A stretch of DNA of 64,000 bases from Henriciella algicola (GTDB lineage: Bacteria > Pseudomonadota > Alphaproteobacteria > Caulobacterales > Hyphomonadaceae): assembly GCF_003576245.1 (NCBI RefSeq), contig NZ_QWGA01000007.1, positions 62,001-126,000 of the forward strand, in the 5' to 3' direction. The position numbers and the translations under genes were made by a program. The notes under the pieces were generated by a model. It saw nothing but the letters and a program-made list of their open reading frames with translations. It made no database searches and was not told the DNA's origin. Each line of letters opens with the position of its first letter. Within the stretch, counting starts at the first letter, position 1. This document shows, piece by piece, positions 33,566 to 42,387 of this stretch.

Positions 33566-36151
33566 CTATCCGTCGTCCTTCTTCGATTTCGTCGTCGTCT
33601 TCTTTGCCGCAGGCTTTTTCTTGGCGGTTGGCTTCTTTTTCGCGGGAGCTTTCTTCTTCGCGGGCTTTTTCGCCTTTGCATCAATCAACTCGACAGCCTG
33701 TTCAAGCGTGACCGTATCTGGTGTCACGTCCTTTGGCAGGGTCGCGTTTGTTTTCTTGTGCTTCACATAGGGCCCGTACCGGCCTTCATAGACGTGGATC
33801 GGCTCGTCATCGGCAGGGTGTTTGCCAAGCTCCTTAAGCGGGGTTGCCCCACGTCCACCGCCTCGCTTGGCCTTCTTGTCTTCGATCAGCGTCACTGCGC
33901 GGTTGAGGCCAATATCGAATAGTTCTTCGATGGTCTGCACATTCGCGAAGGTGCGTTGGTGCTGCACGTACGGGCCATACCGGCCGAGATTGGCGCGGAT
34001 CATCTCGCCATCATCAGGGTGCTCACCGACGTCGCGAGGTAGAGACAGCAGCTTCACGCCCTGGTCCAGCGTAACTGCTTTGGCGTCCCATCCCTTCGGC
34101 ACACTGGTCCGCTTGGGCTTGTCGTCCTCGCCACCGGCCATTTCAACATAAGGGCCAAACCGGCCCGTCTTGAGGAAGACCGGCTCTCCGGTTTCGGGAT
34201 GCAGGCCGAGTTCTTCGCCCTCCGGATTGATGGCGCCTTCCTGCTCGCTGTCGGCAGAGAAGGGACGGGTGAACTTACAATCGGGATAGCGCGAACAGCC
34301 GACGAAAGCGCCGTGACGGCCCAGCTTCAGCGAAAGTTCGCCTTCGCCGCAAAGCGGACATTCGCGCGGGTTCTCTTTCGGATTGCCGTTCTCGTCCGTC
34401 TTTGGGAAGACGTAAGGACCGAGCGCCTCATTCAACGCGTCCAGAACGTTGGAAACGCGGAGCTCTTTCGTCTCCGCGATCGCTGCCTGAAACTGGACCC
34501 AGAACTCACGCAGAAAGGCTTTCCAGTCGAGCTTGCCGTCGGAAATGACGTCCAGTTGCTCTTCAAGCTCGGCCGTAAAGTCGTATTCAACATAGCGCGC
34601 GAAAAAGTTTTCGAGGAAGGCGGTGACGAGACGGCCCTTGTCCTCTGGAATCAACTGCTTCTTCTCGAGGCGTACATAGTCGCGGTCTTCGAGTGTCGAC
34701 AGGGTGGACGCATAGGTCGATGGACGCCCGATGCCGAGCTCTTCCAGCCGTTTCACGAGCGACGCCTCAGTAAAACGCGGTGGCGGCTGGGTGAAGTGCT
34801 GGTCAGATTTGGCTTCGATGAGGTCGGCGTGGTCACGCTCGTTCATCTTTGGCAGGCGGCCTTCTGCGTCTTCATCCTCGTCGCCATCATCGCGGCCCTC
34901 AGTGTAGAGCTTGATGAAGCCGTCAAACTGGACGACCTGGCCGGTTGCGCGAAGCTGGGCGCGGCCATCTTTCGACATGAAGTCGAGCGTGGTGCGCTCA
35001 AAAATCGCCGCTTCCATCTGTGAGGCGACCGCGCGGCGCCAGATGAGCGTGTAGAGCTTTTTCAGGTCCCCATCGCCGCGATACTCTTCGGGGCGGATGG
35101 AGAAATCGGTTGGGCGGATGGCCTCGTGAGCTTCCTGCGCATTCTTGGCTTTGGAGGAATAGCGGCGTGGCTTTTCCGGCAGGTAGCGGGCGCCATAGTC
35201 GCTTTCGATCTGCTTGCGCGAGGCGTGATAGGCCTCTTCGGCCATATTGATGCCGTCGGTCCGCATATAGGTGATGCGGCCTTCCTCATAGAGCTTCTGA
35301 GCCGCGCCCATGGTCCGCTTGGCCGTAAAGCCGAGCTTGCGGGAGGCTTCCTGCTGCAGGGTCGAGGTGATGAAGGGCGGCGGCGGGTTGCGTTTGACCG
35401 GCTTCGATTCAACCGAGCTGACGGTATATCCGCCGACTTTGACCGCTTCGAGCGCCGCGGTCGCGCTCTTCTCATCGGGAAGCGAGAATTTCTTGAGGTT
35501 GTCGCCATCAAGGGCGTGAAGGCGGGCCTTGAAGCTCGTCCCGTCCTTGGCTCGTAGGTCAGCCTCGATGGACCAGTATTCCTGCGGCTGGAAAGTCTCG
35601 ATCTCAAGCTCGCGCTGGCAGATGATGCGCAGGGCGACAGACTGGACGCGGCCAGCGGAACGAGACCCCGGTAGCTTGCGCCAGAGAACCGGAGAGAGAT
35701 TGAAGCCGACGAGGTAGTCGAGCGCACGGCGGGCGAGATACGCATCCACCAGCTCCTGGTCGATCTCGCGCGGCTGCTCCATGGCAGTGGTCACCGCATT
35801 CTTGGTGATCGCGTTAAAGACGACGCGCTCGACCGGAATTCCTTTTAGCGCCTTGCGCTTTTCCAGCGCCTCAAGCAGGTGCCAGCTGATGGCTTCACCT
35901 TCGCGATCAGGGTCAGTTGCGAGAATGAGCTTGTCGGCGGACTTGGTCGCCTCGGCGATATCGCGAATGCGGCTCGCCGATTTGGAATCGGCCTGCCATA
36001 CCATTTCGAAGTCATTGTCAGGATCGACCGAGCCGTCCTTGGAGGGAAGATCACGGACATGGCCGTAAGAGGCGAGGACCTTGTAGTCCTTGCCAAGATA
36101 CTTGTTGATCGTCTTCGCTTTCGCCGGCGACTCGACAACGACAACTTTCAT
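33566..36151 (-). CDS. topA: DNA topoisomerase I
   Basis: Type IA topoisomerase that relaxes negative supercoils. The 861 residues start at MKVVVVESPAKAKTINKYLG (Toprim), with DPDREGEAISWHL and the catalytic tyrosine in GRITYMRTDGINMA. After the core come one C4 zinc ribbon (ECPLCGEGEL ... GCSRYPDCKF, about residues 600-630) and three related repeats containing GRFGPYV, GRYGPYVQH and GRYGPYVKH. The protein ends in a lysine/alanine/proline-rich tail (KKAPAKKKPTAKKK region) that may contact DNA or polymerase. It is in a minus-strand run with lptG upstream by about 70 bases. Confidence 0.97.
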   Translation of the reverse strand: MKVVVVESPAKAKTINKYLGKDYKVLASYGHVRDLPSKDGSVDPDNDFEMVWQADSKSASRIRDIAEATKSADKLILATDPDREGEAISWHLLEALEKRKALKGIPVERVVFNAITKNAVTTAMEQPREIDQELVDAYLARRALDYLVGFNLSPVLWRKLPGSRSAGRVQSVALRIICQRELEIETFQPQEYWSIEADLRAKDGTSFKARLHALDGDNLKKFSLPDEKSATAALEAVKVGGYTVSSVESKPVKRNPPPPFITSTLQQEASRKLGFTAKRTMGAAQKLYEEGRITYMRTDGINMAEEAYHASRKQIESDYGARYLPEKPRRYSSKAKNAQEAHEAIRPTDFSIRPEEYRGDGDLKKLYTLIWRRAVASQMEAAIFERTTLDFMSKDGRAQLRATGQVVQFDGFIKLYTEGRDDGDEDEDAEGRLPKMNERDHADLIEAKSDQHFTQPPPRFTEASLVKRLEELGIGRPSTYASTLSTLEDRDYVRLEKKQLIPEDKGRLVTAFLENFFARYVEYDFTAELEEQLDVISDGKLDWKAFLREFWVQFQAAIAETKELRVSNVLDALNEALGPYVFPKTDENGNPKENPRECPLCGEGELSLKLGRHGAFVGCSRYPDCKFTRPFSADSEQEGAINPEGEELGLHPETGEPVFLKTGRFGPYVEMAGGEDDKPKRTSVPKGWDAKAVTLDQGVKLLSLPRDVGEHPDDGEMIRANLGRYGPYVQHQRTFANVQTIEELFDIGLNRAVTLIEDKKAKRGGGRGATPLKELGKHPADDEPIHVYEGRYGPYVKHKKTNATLPKDVTPDTVTLEQAVELIDAKAKKPAKKKAPAKKKPTAKKKPAAKKTTTKSKKDDG

Positions 36152-36221
36152 ATAGGGTGACCTCCAGAGCGCGGCGGAACTTGTGTGCGGTGGCGGCCAG
36201 TGTCAACAGGACCGCGGAATC

Positions 36222-37340
36222 TCAACCGTCTTCGCGGTATGCCAGTACAGCCAGGCTAGCAAACAGCGCAAAGACCGCAGGTGCCCATGCCGCAATCAGC
36301 GGCGGCAGCGCACCCGACGCGCCAAGACTGGAGGAGAACTGCATGATGAAAAAGACACCAGCTGCAGCAAGCGATCCAGTAGCCACCAGACGGCTCGTCC
36401 CGCCAAGGCGCGACATGCGCAAGCAGACGAGTGCACCGATCAGCCCCATCGCCGTGAAAAAGAGCGGCATCGCTGTCAGCCCGTAGAGGCGAACCTTGAA
36501 CCGCGAGGAGTCGAGGCCAGCCTGACTGGTCTGATGGATAAAGCCCGGCAGGCGCCAGAAGCCGATCGTGTTTGGCGAAGTGAACCGATCAAGCAGTCGG
36601 TCGGGGTCGAGATCGGTTGGAATGGCGAGCGCATCCATCCGCTCCGGTGAGCGGCCGGGAATGTTCTCGACCAGATTTTCAATCTGCCAGAACCCGTCGG
36701 TGATCCGCGCCCGCTCAGCATCAATGCGCCGGACAAATTCATAGCGATCCGTCGGCCGGCCATCCTGGAAAACCCGGCTTTCCTCGATCATCTTCACGTC
36801 CTGAAAGATCTGTCCGGTTTCATCGACAGACTGGGCGCTGATCACGATCTGCGAATTGCCATCGCCCTGCCGAAGCCAGACGTCATTGCGGCTCGAATCA
36901 ACCCGCACCCCGCCTGTAATCAGGATTGAGTTGCGCGACTGTTCGAACTGGCTCGATAGCTGGGCACCGAGTGGGTTCAAGACCATCATTGAGAACAGGC
37001 CAAGCGCTACCGCCAGCACCATGACAGGTGCCAGAAACTCCCATGCAGACAGGCCACTCGCGCGAATGACGGAGAGTTCAGACCGTGTGTTGAGGCGGTT
37101 GTAGGCGATCATGGCCGCCACCAGGACAGCAAAGGGCAGGGTCTGCTCAATCAAGCCCGGAAGCTTCATGAAGGAGAGGCCGACCGCCTCAAGCGGGGAC
37201 AGTTCGACGTCGCCGCCAACGGTCCGAAGCTGTTCGACGACGTCGACCAGCATGATCGTTGCAGTGAAGATGGCCAGAACGAGGGCGAGCCCGCTGAGGA
37301 GCTGCCAGATAATGTATCTCTGGATGCGGGTCATAAGCAT
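36222..37340 (-). CDS. lptG: LPS export ABC transporter permease LptG
   Basis: Inner-membrane permease that with LptF and LptB extracts lipopolysaccharide from the inner membrane. The 372 residues have three N-terminal membrane helices (about 12-32, 56-80, 100-122), a periplasmic jellyroll domain in the middle and three C-terminal helices. The pattern NRLNTRSELSVIRASGLSAWEFL is the LptF/G coupling-helix region. The ATG overlaps the lptF stop as TGATG. LptF and LptG are the typical pair, here divergent from pepA. The cut between F and G names follows position and N-terminal motif. Confidence 0.93.
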   Translation of the reverse strand: MLMTRIQRYIIWQLLSGLALVLAIFTATIMLVDVVEQLRTVGGDVELSPLEAVGLSFMKLPGLIEQTLPFAVLVAAMIAYNRLNTRSELSVIRASGLSAWEFLAPVMVLAVALGLFSMMVLNPLGAQLSSQFEQSRNSILITGGVRVDSSRNDVWLRQGDGNSQIVISAQSVDETGQIFQDVKMIEESRVFQDGRPTDRYEFVRRIDAERARITDGFWQIENLVENIPGRSPERMDALAIPTDLDPDRLLDRFTSPNTIGFWRLPGFIHQTSQAGLDSSRFKVRLYGLTAMPLFFTAMGLIGALVCLRMSRLGGTSRLVATGSLAAAGVFFIMQFSSSLGASGALPPLIAAWAPAVFALFASLAVLAYREDG

Positions 37341-38455
37341 CAGCGCGCCGCTCCCAGGATACGTGATGGCACTTTAAGACGCCATTTGAAGAAGATGAGT
37401 GAAAGCACAGCCGCAGTACCAAGTGGCACAAACCACTGGGCTACATTGGCGCCAATGCTGCTGCGGCTGGCCGATTGCACAACCAGCTGAACGATCACGA
37501 GAAGGAGCGCGCCGCCCGTGGCGAAGGCTATGCGCCGCGAATAGCCGCGTCGGCTAAAGTCCCCACCAAGCACCGCCATCACGGCGATGAGCGCCATTGC
37601 GATAGAAACTAGCGGTGTGGTCAGGCGTGCATTGGCCTCGGACAGGAAGGCTTCCTGGTCCTGAAGCTCCTGATAGCTTGTCGTGTCGATATAAAGCAGC
37701 TCGTGCAGGTACCGGTCGGATGCCTTCAGCACGACGGCGGCATTGTCATCAACGAATGGCGTCAGATCAAATGTGGACTGGTCGAAGTTGAGAACTGACA
37801 AGGCGTCATTTTCGTCGATCTGATGGATCTGGCCTTCCCACATGATGATGCTTGGCACGCCGTCGACTTCGACGAAGCGGCCGCGCTGGGCGAGATAGTC
37901 ACGCGAATCAGTTTCGGTCTCGCGATTGTCGGAGATGAGTACGCCGATCAGGTCTCCGCCGCGCGATTCGCGCGCAAAAACTGTGAGACCCTCACCGGCA
38001 GTCGTGAACTGGCCGGGGCGGACGAGTGATGTGGCGAGATCTGTGCGCGCGTCCTGTACGGTTTCTCGCAAGAGACGCTGCGCTGTCGGCTGGACCCAGA
38101 GATTGACACCCAGATGGACAATGGCGGCTAGCACGGCGAGACGCAGGATTGGAGACGCGATATCCCAGCGCGTCATGCCTGCGGCGCCTGCCACGACGAC
38201 TTCATTATCCCTGTGCAGTTTATTGAGCGACCAGATGGTCGCTACAAACACTGCGAGCGGCGTAAGAAGCGCAATGACCTGCGGCGCGCCGAGCGCGACG
38301 ATGGTGAAATAGGTCAGGGCCGACTGGCGGTTTTCGACGATGATGTCCGTCTGCGACAGGCCCTGCGCCAGGATCGCCAGGAGGGTCAGGCCACCCACAA
38401 TGATCAAGACAGAGCGAAACACTTGCCTGAAAAGATAGCTCTGAATGCGTTTCAT
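37340..38455 (-). CDS. lptF: LPS export ABC transporter permease LptF
   Basis: Partner permease of LptG in the LptB2FG LPS extractor. The 371 residues start at MKRIQSYLFRQVFRS; an in-frame start 36 bases upstream is less like the family. It has a helix-rich N-terminus, the SLNKLHRDNEVVVAGAAGM coupling region, a periplasmic domain and C-terminal helices with LTTPLVSIAMALIAV. It ends where lptG begins (TGATG). The start is divergent from pepA with about 97 bases between, so each strand has its own promoter here. Confidence 0.93.
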   Translation of the reverse strand: MKRIQSYLFRQVFRSVLIIVGGLTLLAILAQGLSQTDIIVENRQSALTYFTIVALGAPQVIALLTPLAVFVATIWSLNKLHRDNEVVVAGAAGMTRWDIASPILRLAVLAAIVHLGVNLWVQPTAQRLLRETVQDARTDLATSLVRPGQFTTAGEGLTVFARESRGGDLIGVLISDNRETETDSRDYLAQRGRFVEVDGVPSIIMWEGQIHQIDENDALSVLNFDQSTFDLTPFVDDNAAVVLKASDRYLHELLYIDTTSYQELQDQEAFLSEANARLTTPLVSIAMALIAVMAVLGGDFSRRGYSRRIAFATGGALLLVIVQLVVQSASRSSIGANVAQWFVPLGTAAVLSLIFFKWRLKVPSRILGAAR

Positions 38456-38552
38456 TGCGCCTTTGAATACAGTTTTTTGTGTGCGTGGCACTGCCTAGCG
38501 AGTTGATTGGCGCGCGTCGATGCTTAGTTTTCGCGTCAAACGGAGTTTATTC

Positions 38553-40019
38553 ATGAAAATCACATTTGCTGAACAAGCAGAAACCGAAATTGTCGCATTC
38601 GTAGTCGATCTGGATGGCGGTCTACCCGGCGCGGCCAAGTCGCTCGACGAATCAAGCGGCGGCCTGCTGAGCGAAGCGCTCGGCCAGACCCGCTTCACGG
38701 GCAAGCATGGCCAGACGGCCGTTGTCGTCCTGCCGAAAGGCGCATCCGCTCGCCGCGCCGTTCTTATCGGCGGCGGCAAGCCAGAGGGCCGCGATGCCCG
38801 CGCCCAGGAAAAGATCGGCGCGCTTCTCGTCAAAAGCCAGGCTGGCAGCGGCTTCAAATCGCTCGCGCTTCATGCTGACGACGCTGAGTTCGCGGCGCGC
38901 GCCGCGATTGGCGCTAAGCTCGCGTCTTATCGTTTCGACAACTACTTCACGAAGCTGAAGGATGACGACAAGCCAAGCCTTGAGACACTCACGCTCGTAA
39001 CCAGCGACGCTTCGGCGGCCGCTGACAAGTGGGTACCGCTCGAAGCTGCCGCAGATGGCACCTTCATGGCGCGTGACCTCATGAACCTGCCGCCGAACAT
39101 TCTCTACCCGGCCAGCTTCGCCGACCGCATCAAGGAACTCGAGAAGCATGGTCTCGAAGTTGAGGTGCTCGGTGAAAAGGAAATGGAAGCCCTTGGCATG
39201 GGTTCACTGCTCGGCGTCGGGCAGGGCTCTGTAAAGGAATCCAAGCTCGCCATCATGAAGTGGATGGGCGGCAAGGACGGTGACGCACCAGTGGCTCTCT
39301 GCGGCAAGGGCGTTTGCTTCGACACGGGCGGCATCTCCCTGAAGCCTGGCCCAGGTATGGAAGCGATGCGCGGCGATATGGGCGGCGCAGCAGCCGTCAC
39401 CGGCGCCATGCTTTCGCTCGCCAAGCGCAAGGCCAAGGCAAACGTCGTGGGTCTGGTTGGCCTCGTGGAAAACATGCCGGATGGCAACGCGATCCGCCCG
39501 GGTGATATCCTCACCTCGGCCTCCGGTCAGACGATCGAAGTTCAGAACACGGATGCCGAAGGCCGTCTCGTTCTTGCTGACGTGCTCTGGTACGCTCAGA
39601 AAGAGTTCAAGCCGAAATCCATCGTCGACCTTGCAACCCTGACGGGCGCCATCGTGATTTCGCTTGGCCACCATCATGCCGGTCTCTTCACCGATAACGA
39701 CGAGATGGCAGACCAGCTGACCAAGGCTGGCCTTGCGGAAGGTGAGCGCGTCTGGCGCCTGCCGATCGGTCCGGAATATGACCGCCAGCTGAAGTCGCAG
39801 TTTGCTGACATGAAGAATATTGGCGGCAAGTCTGCTGGCTCCATCACAGCGGCCCAGTTCCTGAAGCGCTTCATCAATGAAGGTCAGGCCTGGACCCACC
39901 TCGATATCGCAGGCGTCGCCTGGGTCGAGACAGAGAAGTCGCCGCTCGACCCGAGCTGGGCATCTGGCTACGGCCCGCGCCTGCTCGATCGTTGGATTGC
40001 CGACAATTACGAGGGCTAG
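38553..40019 (+). CDS. pepA: Leucyl aminopeptidase (M17 family)
   Basis: Zinc/manganese-dependent aminopeptidase that removes N-terminal residues from peptides; in E. coli PepA also has DNA-binding roles in recombination. The 488 residues start at MKITFAEQAE behind a GGAG site. The catalytic C-terminal half shows GKGVCFDTGGISLKPG (metal lysine/aspartate), MRGDMGGAAAVTG and the family signature NTDAEGRLVLADVL. The N-terminal domain is diverged, as usual. It is followed three bases later by holC. Confidence 0.95.
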   Translation: MKITFAEQAETEIVAFVVDLDGGLPGAAKSLDESSGGLLSEALGQTRFTGKHGQTAVVVLPKGASARRAVLIGGGKPEGRDARAQEKIGALLVKSQAGSGFKSLALHADDAEFAARAAIGAKLASYRFDNYFTKLKDDDKPSLETLTLVTSDASAAADKWVPLEAAADGTFMARDLMNLPPNILYPASFADRIKELEKHGLEVEVLGEKEMEALGMGSLLGVGQGSVKESKLAIMKWMGGKDGDAPVALCGKGVCFDTGGISLKPGPGMEAMRGDMGGAAAVTGAMLSLAKRKAKANVVGLVGLVENMPDGNAIRPGDILTSASGQTIEVQNTDAEGRLVLADVLWYAQKEFKPKSIVDLATLTGAIVISLGHHHAGLFTDNDEMADQLTKAGLAEGERVWRLPIGPEYDRQLKSQFADMKNIGGKSAGSITAAQFLKRFINEGQAWTHLDIAGVAWVETEKSPLDPSWASGYGPRLLDRWIADNYEG

Positions 40020-40021
40020 AC

Positions 40022-40492
40022 TTGGACGCGGCCAGTAAACCTGAATGGTGGTTCTACCACCTTAAGCGGACGACGCTTGAGCAGGCCGCTGGCCCACTCC
40101 TCGAAAAATGTCTGGAGCGGGGCTGGCGCGTACTCGCTGTCAGTCCCGACATCCGCCGCCGCGGGGCGCTGGATGCGGCTCTATGGACATATGACGACCA
40201 GAGCTTCCTGCCTCACGGCCAGGCTGAAGCAGCGGGCCTTGACCCGGCGCGCCAGCCAGTTCTGATCGCTGAGAAGCCCGATAACCTGAACGAGGCTGCC
40301 GTTGCGCTGCTGATGGACGGCGCCGACATGCCGGTGGATGCGTCCTATACGCGGTGCATGGTGATGTTCGACGATGGCGACACGCCAGTGCGCAACAAGG
40401 CGCGCAAGATGTACAAGGCGGCGTCGGACGCAGGGCTCACCACCCGCTATTTCCAGCAGACAGAGCAGGGCGGCTGGAAAGAGGCTGGCTAG
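40022..40492 (+). CDS. holC: DNA polymerase III chi subunit
   Basis: Chi subunit that links the clamp loader to single-strand binding protein. Of the 156 residues, FYHLKRTTLEQAAGPLLEKCLERGWRV at the N-terminus (about 10-36) and ALWTYDDQSFLPHG are typical HolC stretches. The likely start is TTG at 40022, with a GAGGG site six bases upstream, only two bases after the pepA stop; the upstream in-frame extension overlaps pepA and has no good start. pepA-holC is a common alphaproteobacterial pairing. It overlaps the 3' end of the small minus-strand gene by four bases. Confidence 0.9.
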   Translation: MDAASKPEWWFYHLKRTTLEQAAGPLLEKCLERGWRVLAVSPDIRRRGALDAALWTYDDQSFLPHGQAEAAGLDPARQPVLIAEKPDNLNEAAVALLMDGADMPVDASYTRCMVMFDDGDTPVRNKARKMYKAASDAGLTTRYFQQTEQGGWKEAG

Positions 40493-40677
40493 GCCTTTGG
40501 TGGGCTGTTCGGCCTCGAAATCAGCAGGATGATGAGCGAGACGACGGTGAGGATGCCGAGTGTCCCCATAATCTCTGCACCATATGCCGGAATGGTGCCG
40601 GTCCAGAGCCAGATCAGCGCGTAGACTGCGGAGATCAGTACAGCCAGCGCGATCATCAATCTCAAAATACCGGTCAT
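40489..40677 (-). CDS. Small two-helix membrane protein of unknown function
   Basis: A 62-residue protein starting at MTGILRLMIAL with two hydrophobic helices (about 4-25 and 34-55) and a short charged tail ending NSPPKA. The ATG has a weak GGGGA site further upstream. It converges on holC with a four-base overlap. No family is recognised; hydrophobic periodicity and length are the main support. Confidence 0.5.
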   Translation of the reverse strand: MTGILRLMIALAVLISAVYALIWLWTGTIPAYGAEIMGTLGILTVVSLIILLISRPNSPPKA

Positions 40678-40824
40678 GGGCCATCGTCCCCTTCTCAAGT
40701 GGCAATCCTGCCTGACTCTAGTGGTTGAAGCCCAGTCTGTCAGCAGGAGTTGCCCGACTGCAGCCTGCTCGCTATAGGCCGCGCGAGAGTTTCACCCAAA
40801 GCAAGACTATTGAAGGAGCCATTC

Positions 40825-41247
40825 ATGGCTATCCAACGCACATTTTCGATCATCAAGCCGGACGCGACCGAGCGTAACCTGACCGGCGCCGTCAACGCTG
40901 TCATCGAGAAGGCTGGCCTGCGTATCATCGGCCAGCGCCGTATCCAGATGACCCGCGCGCAAGCTGAGCGCTTCTACGACGTCCACAAAGAGCGCCCGTT
41001 CTTTGGTGAACTCGTTGACTTCATGACGTCCGGTCCGGTCGTCGTTCAGGTTCTCGAAGGCGAGAACGCCGTGAAAGCGTACCGCGATGTCATGGGTGCA
41101 ACCAACCCGGCAGACGCCGAAGAGGGCACGATCCGCAAGCTCTACGCAAAGTCGATCGGTGAGAACTCGGTTCACGGCTCCGACAGCGAAGAGAACGCTG
41201 CGATCGAGATCCGCCAGTTCTTCTCTGAGGCTGACATCGCAGGCTAA
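40825..41247 (+). CDS. ndk: Nucleoside diphosphate kinase
   Basis: Transfers the gamma phosphate of ATP to nucleoside diphosphates. The 140-residue protein is complete: [17 protein letters not shown] at the start, [18 protein letters not shown], and the active-site region [12 protein letters not shown] with the catalytic histidine (His in NSVHGSDS). The chosen ATG is preceded by GAAGGAGCC. An intrinsic terminator follows about 25 bases after the stop. Confidence 0.98.
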   Translation: MAIQRTFSIIKPDATERNLTGAVNAVIEKAGLRIIGQRRIQMTRAQAERFYDVHKERPFFGELVDFMTSGPVVVQVLEGENAVKAYRDVMGATNPADAEEGTIRKLYAKSIGENSVHGSDSEENAAIEIRQFFSEADIAG

Positions 41248-41272
41248 TCGCCCGTCAGCACCGATGAACTGG

Positions 41273-41305
41273 GAGCCCTCTCGTCCTCGGCGGGAGGGCT
41301 CTTTT
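41273..41305 (+). terminator. Intrinsic terminator after ndk
   Basis: GAGCCCTC (41273-41280) pairs with GAGGGCTC (41294-41301), leaving a 13-base loop, then TTTT. It lies 25 bases after the ndk stop and ends that transcript before the BLUF gene. Confidence 0.8.
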
Positions 41306-41311
41306 CATTTG

Positions 41312-41327
41312 GTAAACGCAAGTTAAC
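41312..41327 (+). promoter_or_regulatory. CtrA-like site upstream of the BLUF gene
   Basis: GTAA-N7-TTAAC (41312-41327) has a single mismatch to the TTAA-N7-TTAAC CtrA consensus. It lies about 50 bases before the BLUF start. A GATTC sequence (GANTC type) is at 41346-41350. This is a one-site visual match, so it is only a candidate. Confidence 0.35.
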
Positions 41328-41375
41328 CGTTATCGCGCGATAGTTGATTCGTCTGAGCCTGGAGGATCCGCGCGG

Positions 41376-41816
41376 ATGAAACGTTTGATCTATCTGTCGA
41401 AAGCCCGCCCGTCGCTGCGCGATGATGCGCTGTACGACATGCTTGCCGCTGCGCGCGACCATAATCGCGACGCATCAATCACAGGTCTGCTGATCCATCA
41501 GGAACAGCTCTGTTTGCAAGTGATTGAAGGCGACGAGGCCGCCGTTCGCGATTGCTATGCCCGCATCCGGAGGGACTGGCGCCACGAAAACTGTCAGGTG
41601 ATCTTCCATGACGACGTGCCGGGCCGGATGTTCACAGGCTGGCCGCTCGCTTACCGGGCTGGACGTGATCTTGAGCGCGGGCAGGTCCGTCAGCTGGCAG
41701 ACATCGTCGAATGTGCGACGCGTCTTGCGGCAAAGCCGACCGATTCCGATCGCTGGGCTATGGATGTGTATCTGCGGGCATTGATCGACAGCTTCAGCGC
41801 ACTGACGGTGCAGTAA
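41376..41816 (+). CDS. BLUF-domain blue-light photoreceptor
   Basis: A 146-residue protein in which nearly the whole length is a BLUF domain, a flavin-binding blue-light sensor. Key flavin-network residues are at Tyr6 (RLIYLS), Asn30 and Gln48 (LQVIEG), at exactly the 24- and 18-residue spacings of the AppA triad Tyr21-Asn45-Gln63. ITGLLIHQ and DDVPGRMFTGWPLAY are also typical. The last 55 residues form helices with no output domain, so it should act through partner binding. It is preceded by the ndk terminator and a CtrA-like site, and its 3' end overlaps purN (convergent) by 23 bases. Confidence 0.92.
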   Translation: MKRLIYLSKARPSLRDDALYDMLAAARDHNRDASITGLLIHQEQLCLQVIEGDEAAVRDCYARIRRDWRHENCQVIFHDDVPGRMFTGWPLAYRAGRDLERGQVRQLADIVECATRLAAKPTDSDRWAMDVYLRALIDSFSALTVQ

Positions 41817-42387
41817 TCATTCTGCAAGCGTCAGCAAGCGCGCGCGGGTAAAGCTCGTGCTCGGCAATCAAGACGCGTGCGGCCAGGCTATCCGGCGTAT
41901 CGCCGGCCTTCACGGGCACGCGGGACTGTCCGATAATTGCGCCCTCATCGACGCCTTCACTGACCCAGTGCACCGTGCAGCCTGCTTCGCTATCGCCTGC
42001 CTCAATCGCGCGGGCGTGGGTATCAAGTCCCGGATAGGCGGGAAGCAGCGAGGGGTGGATATTCACCATCCGGCCTTCCCATTTGCCGACGAACCATGGC
42101 GTCAGCACGCGCATGAACCCGGCGAGCGCAATGATGTCGATCTCGTGCTGCGTCAGCGTCTCGTGAAGCGCTTCCTCAAAGGCGCGGCGGTCATTGTATT
42201 GCTTGTGCGGAATAAGCGCAGCTTCGACGCCGAAGCGCCTTGCGGTCTCAAGCCCCGGCGCACCTTCCTTGTTCGCGATCACCAGTCTTGGCTTTGCCGG
42301 ATACGCCTCACCCACAGATGCGTTCAGCAGGCTCTCCATATTGGAGCCGCGGCCTGAAATCAGGATGCCGAGATTGAGCCGGGTCAT
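41794..42387 (-). CDS. purN: Phosphoribosylglycinamide formyltransferase
   Basis: Adds a formyl group from N10-formyl-tetrahydrofolate to glycinamide ribonucleotide in purine synthesis. The 197 residues show GILISGRGSNMESLL (phosphate binding), ALAGFMRVLTPWFV, the catalytic NIHPSLLPAYPGLDTHARA, and GCTVHWVSEGVDEGAII. Its start overlaps the end of purM by four bases, the normal purM-purN order. The 3' end overlaps the BLUF gene in the opposite direction by 23 bases. Confidence 0.97.
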   Translation of the reverse strand: MTRLNLGILISGRGSNMESLLNASVGEAYPAKPRLVIANKEGAPGLETARRFGVEAALIPHKQYNDRRAFEEALHETLTQHEIDIIALAGFMRVLTPWFVGKWEGRMVNIHPSLLPAYPGLDTHARAIEAGDSEAGCTVHWVSEGVDEGAIIGQSRVPVKAGDTPDSLAARVLIAEHELYPRALADACRMITAPSVR

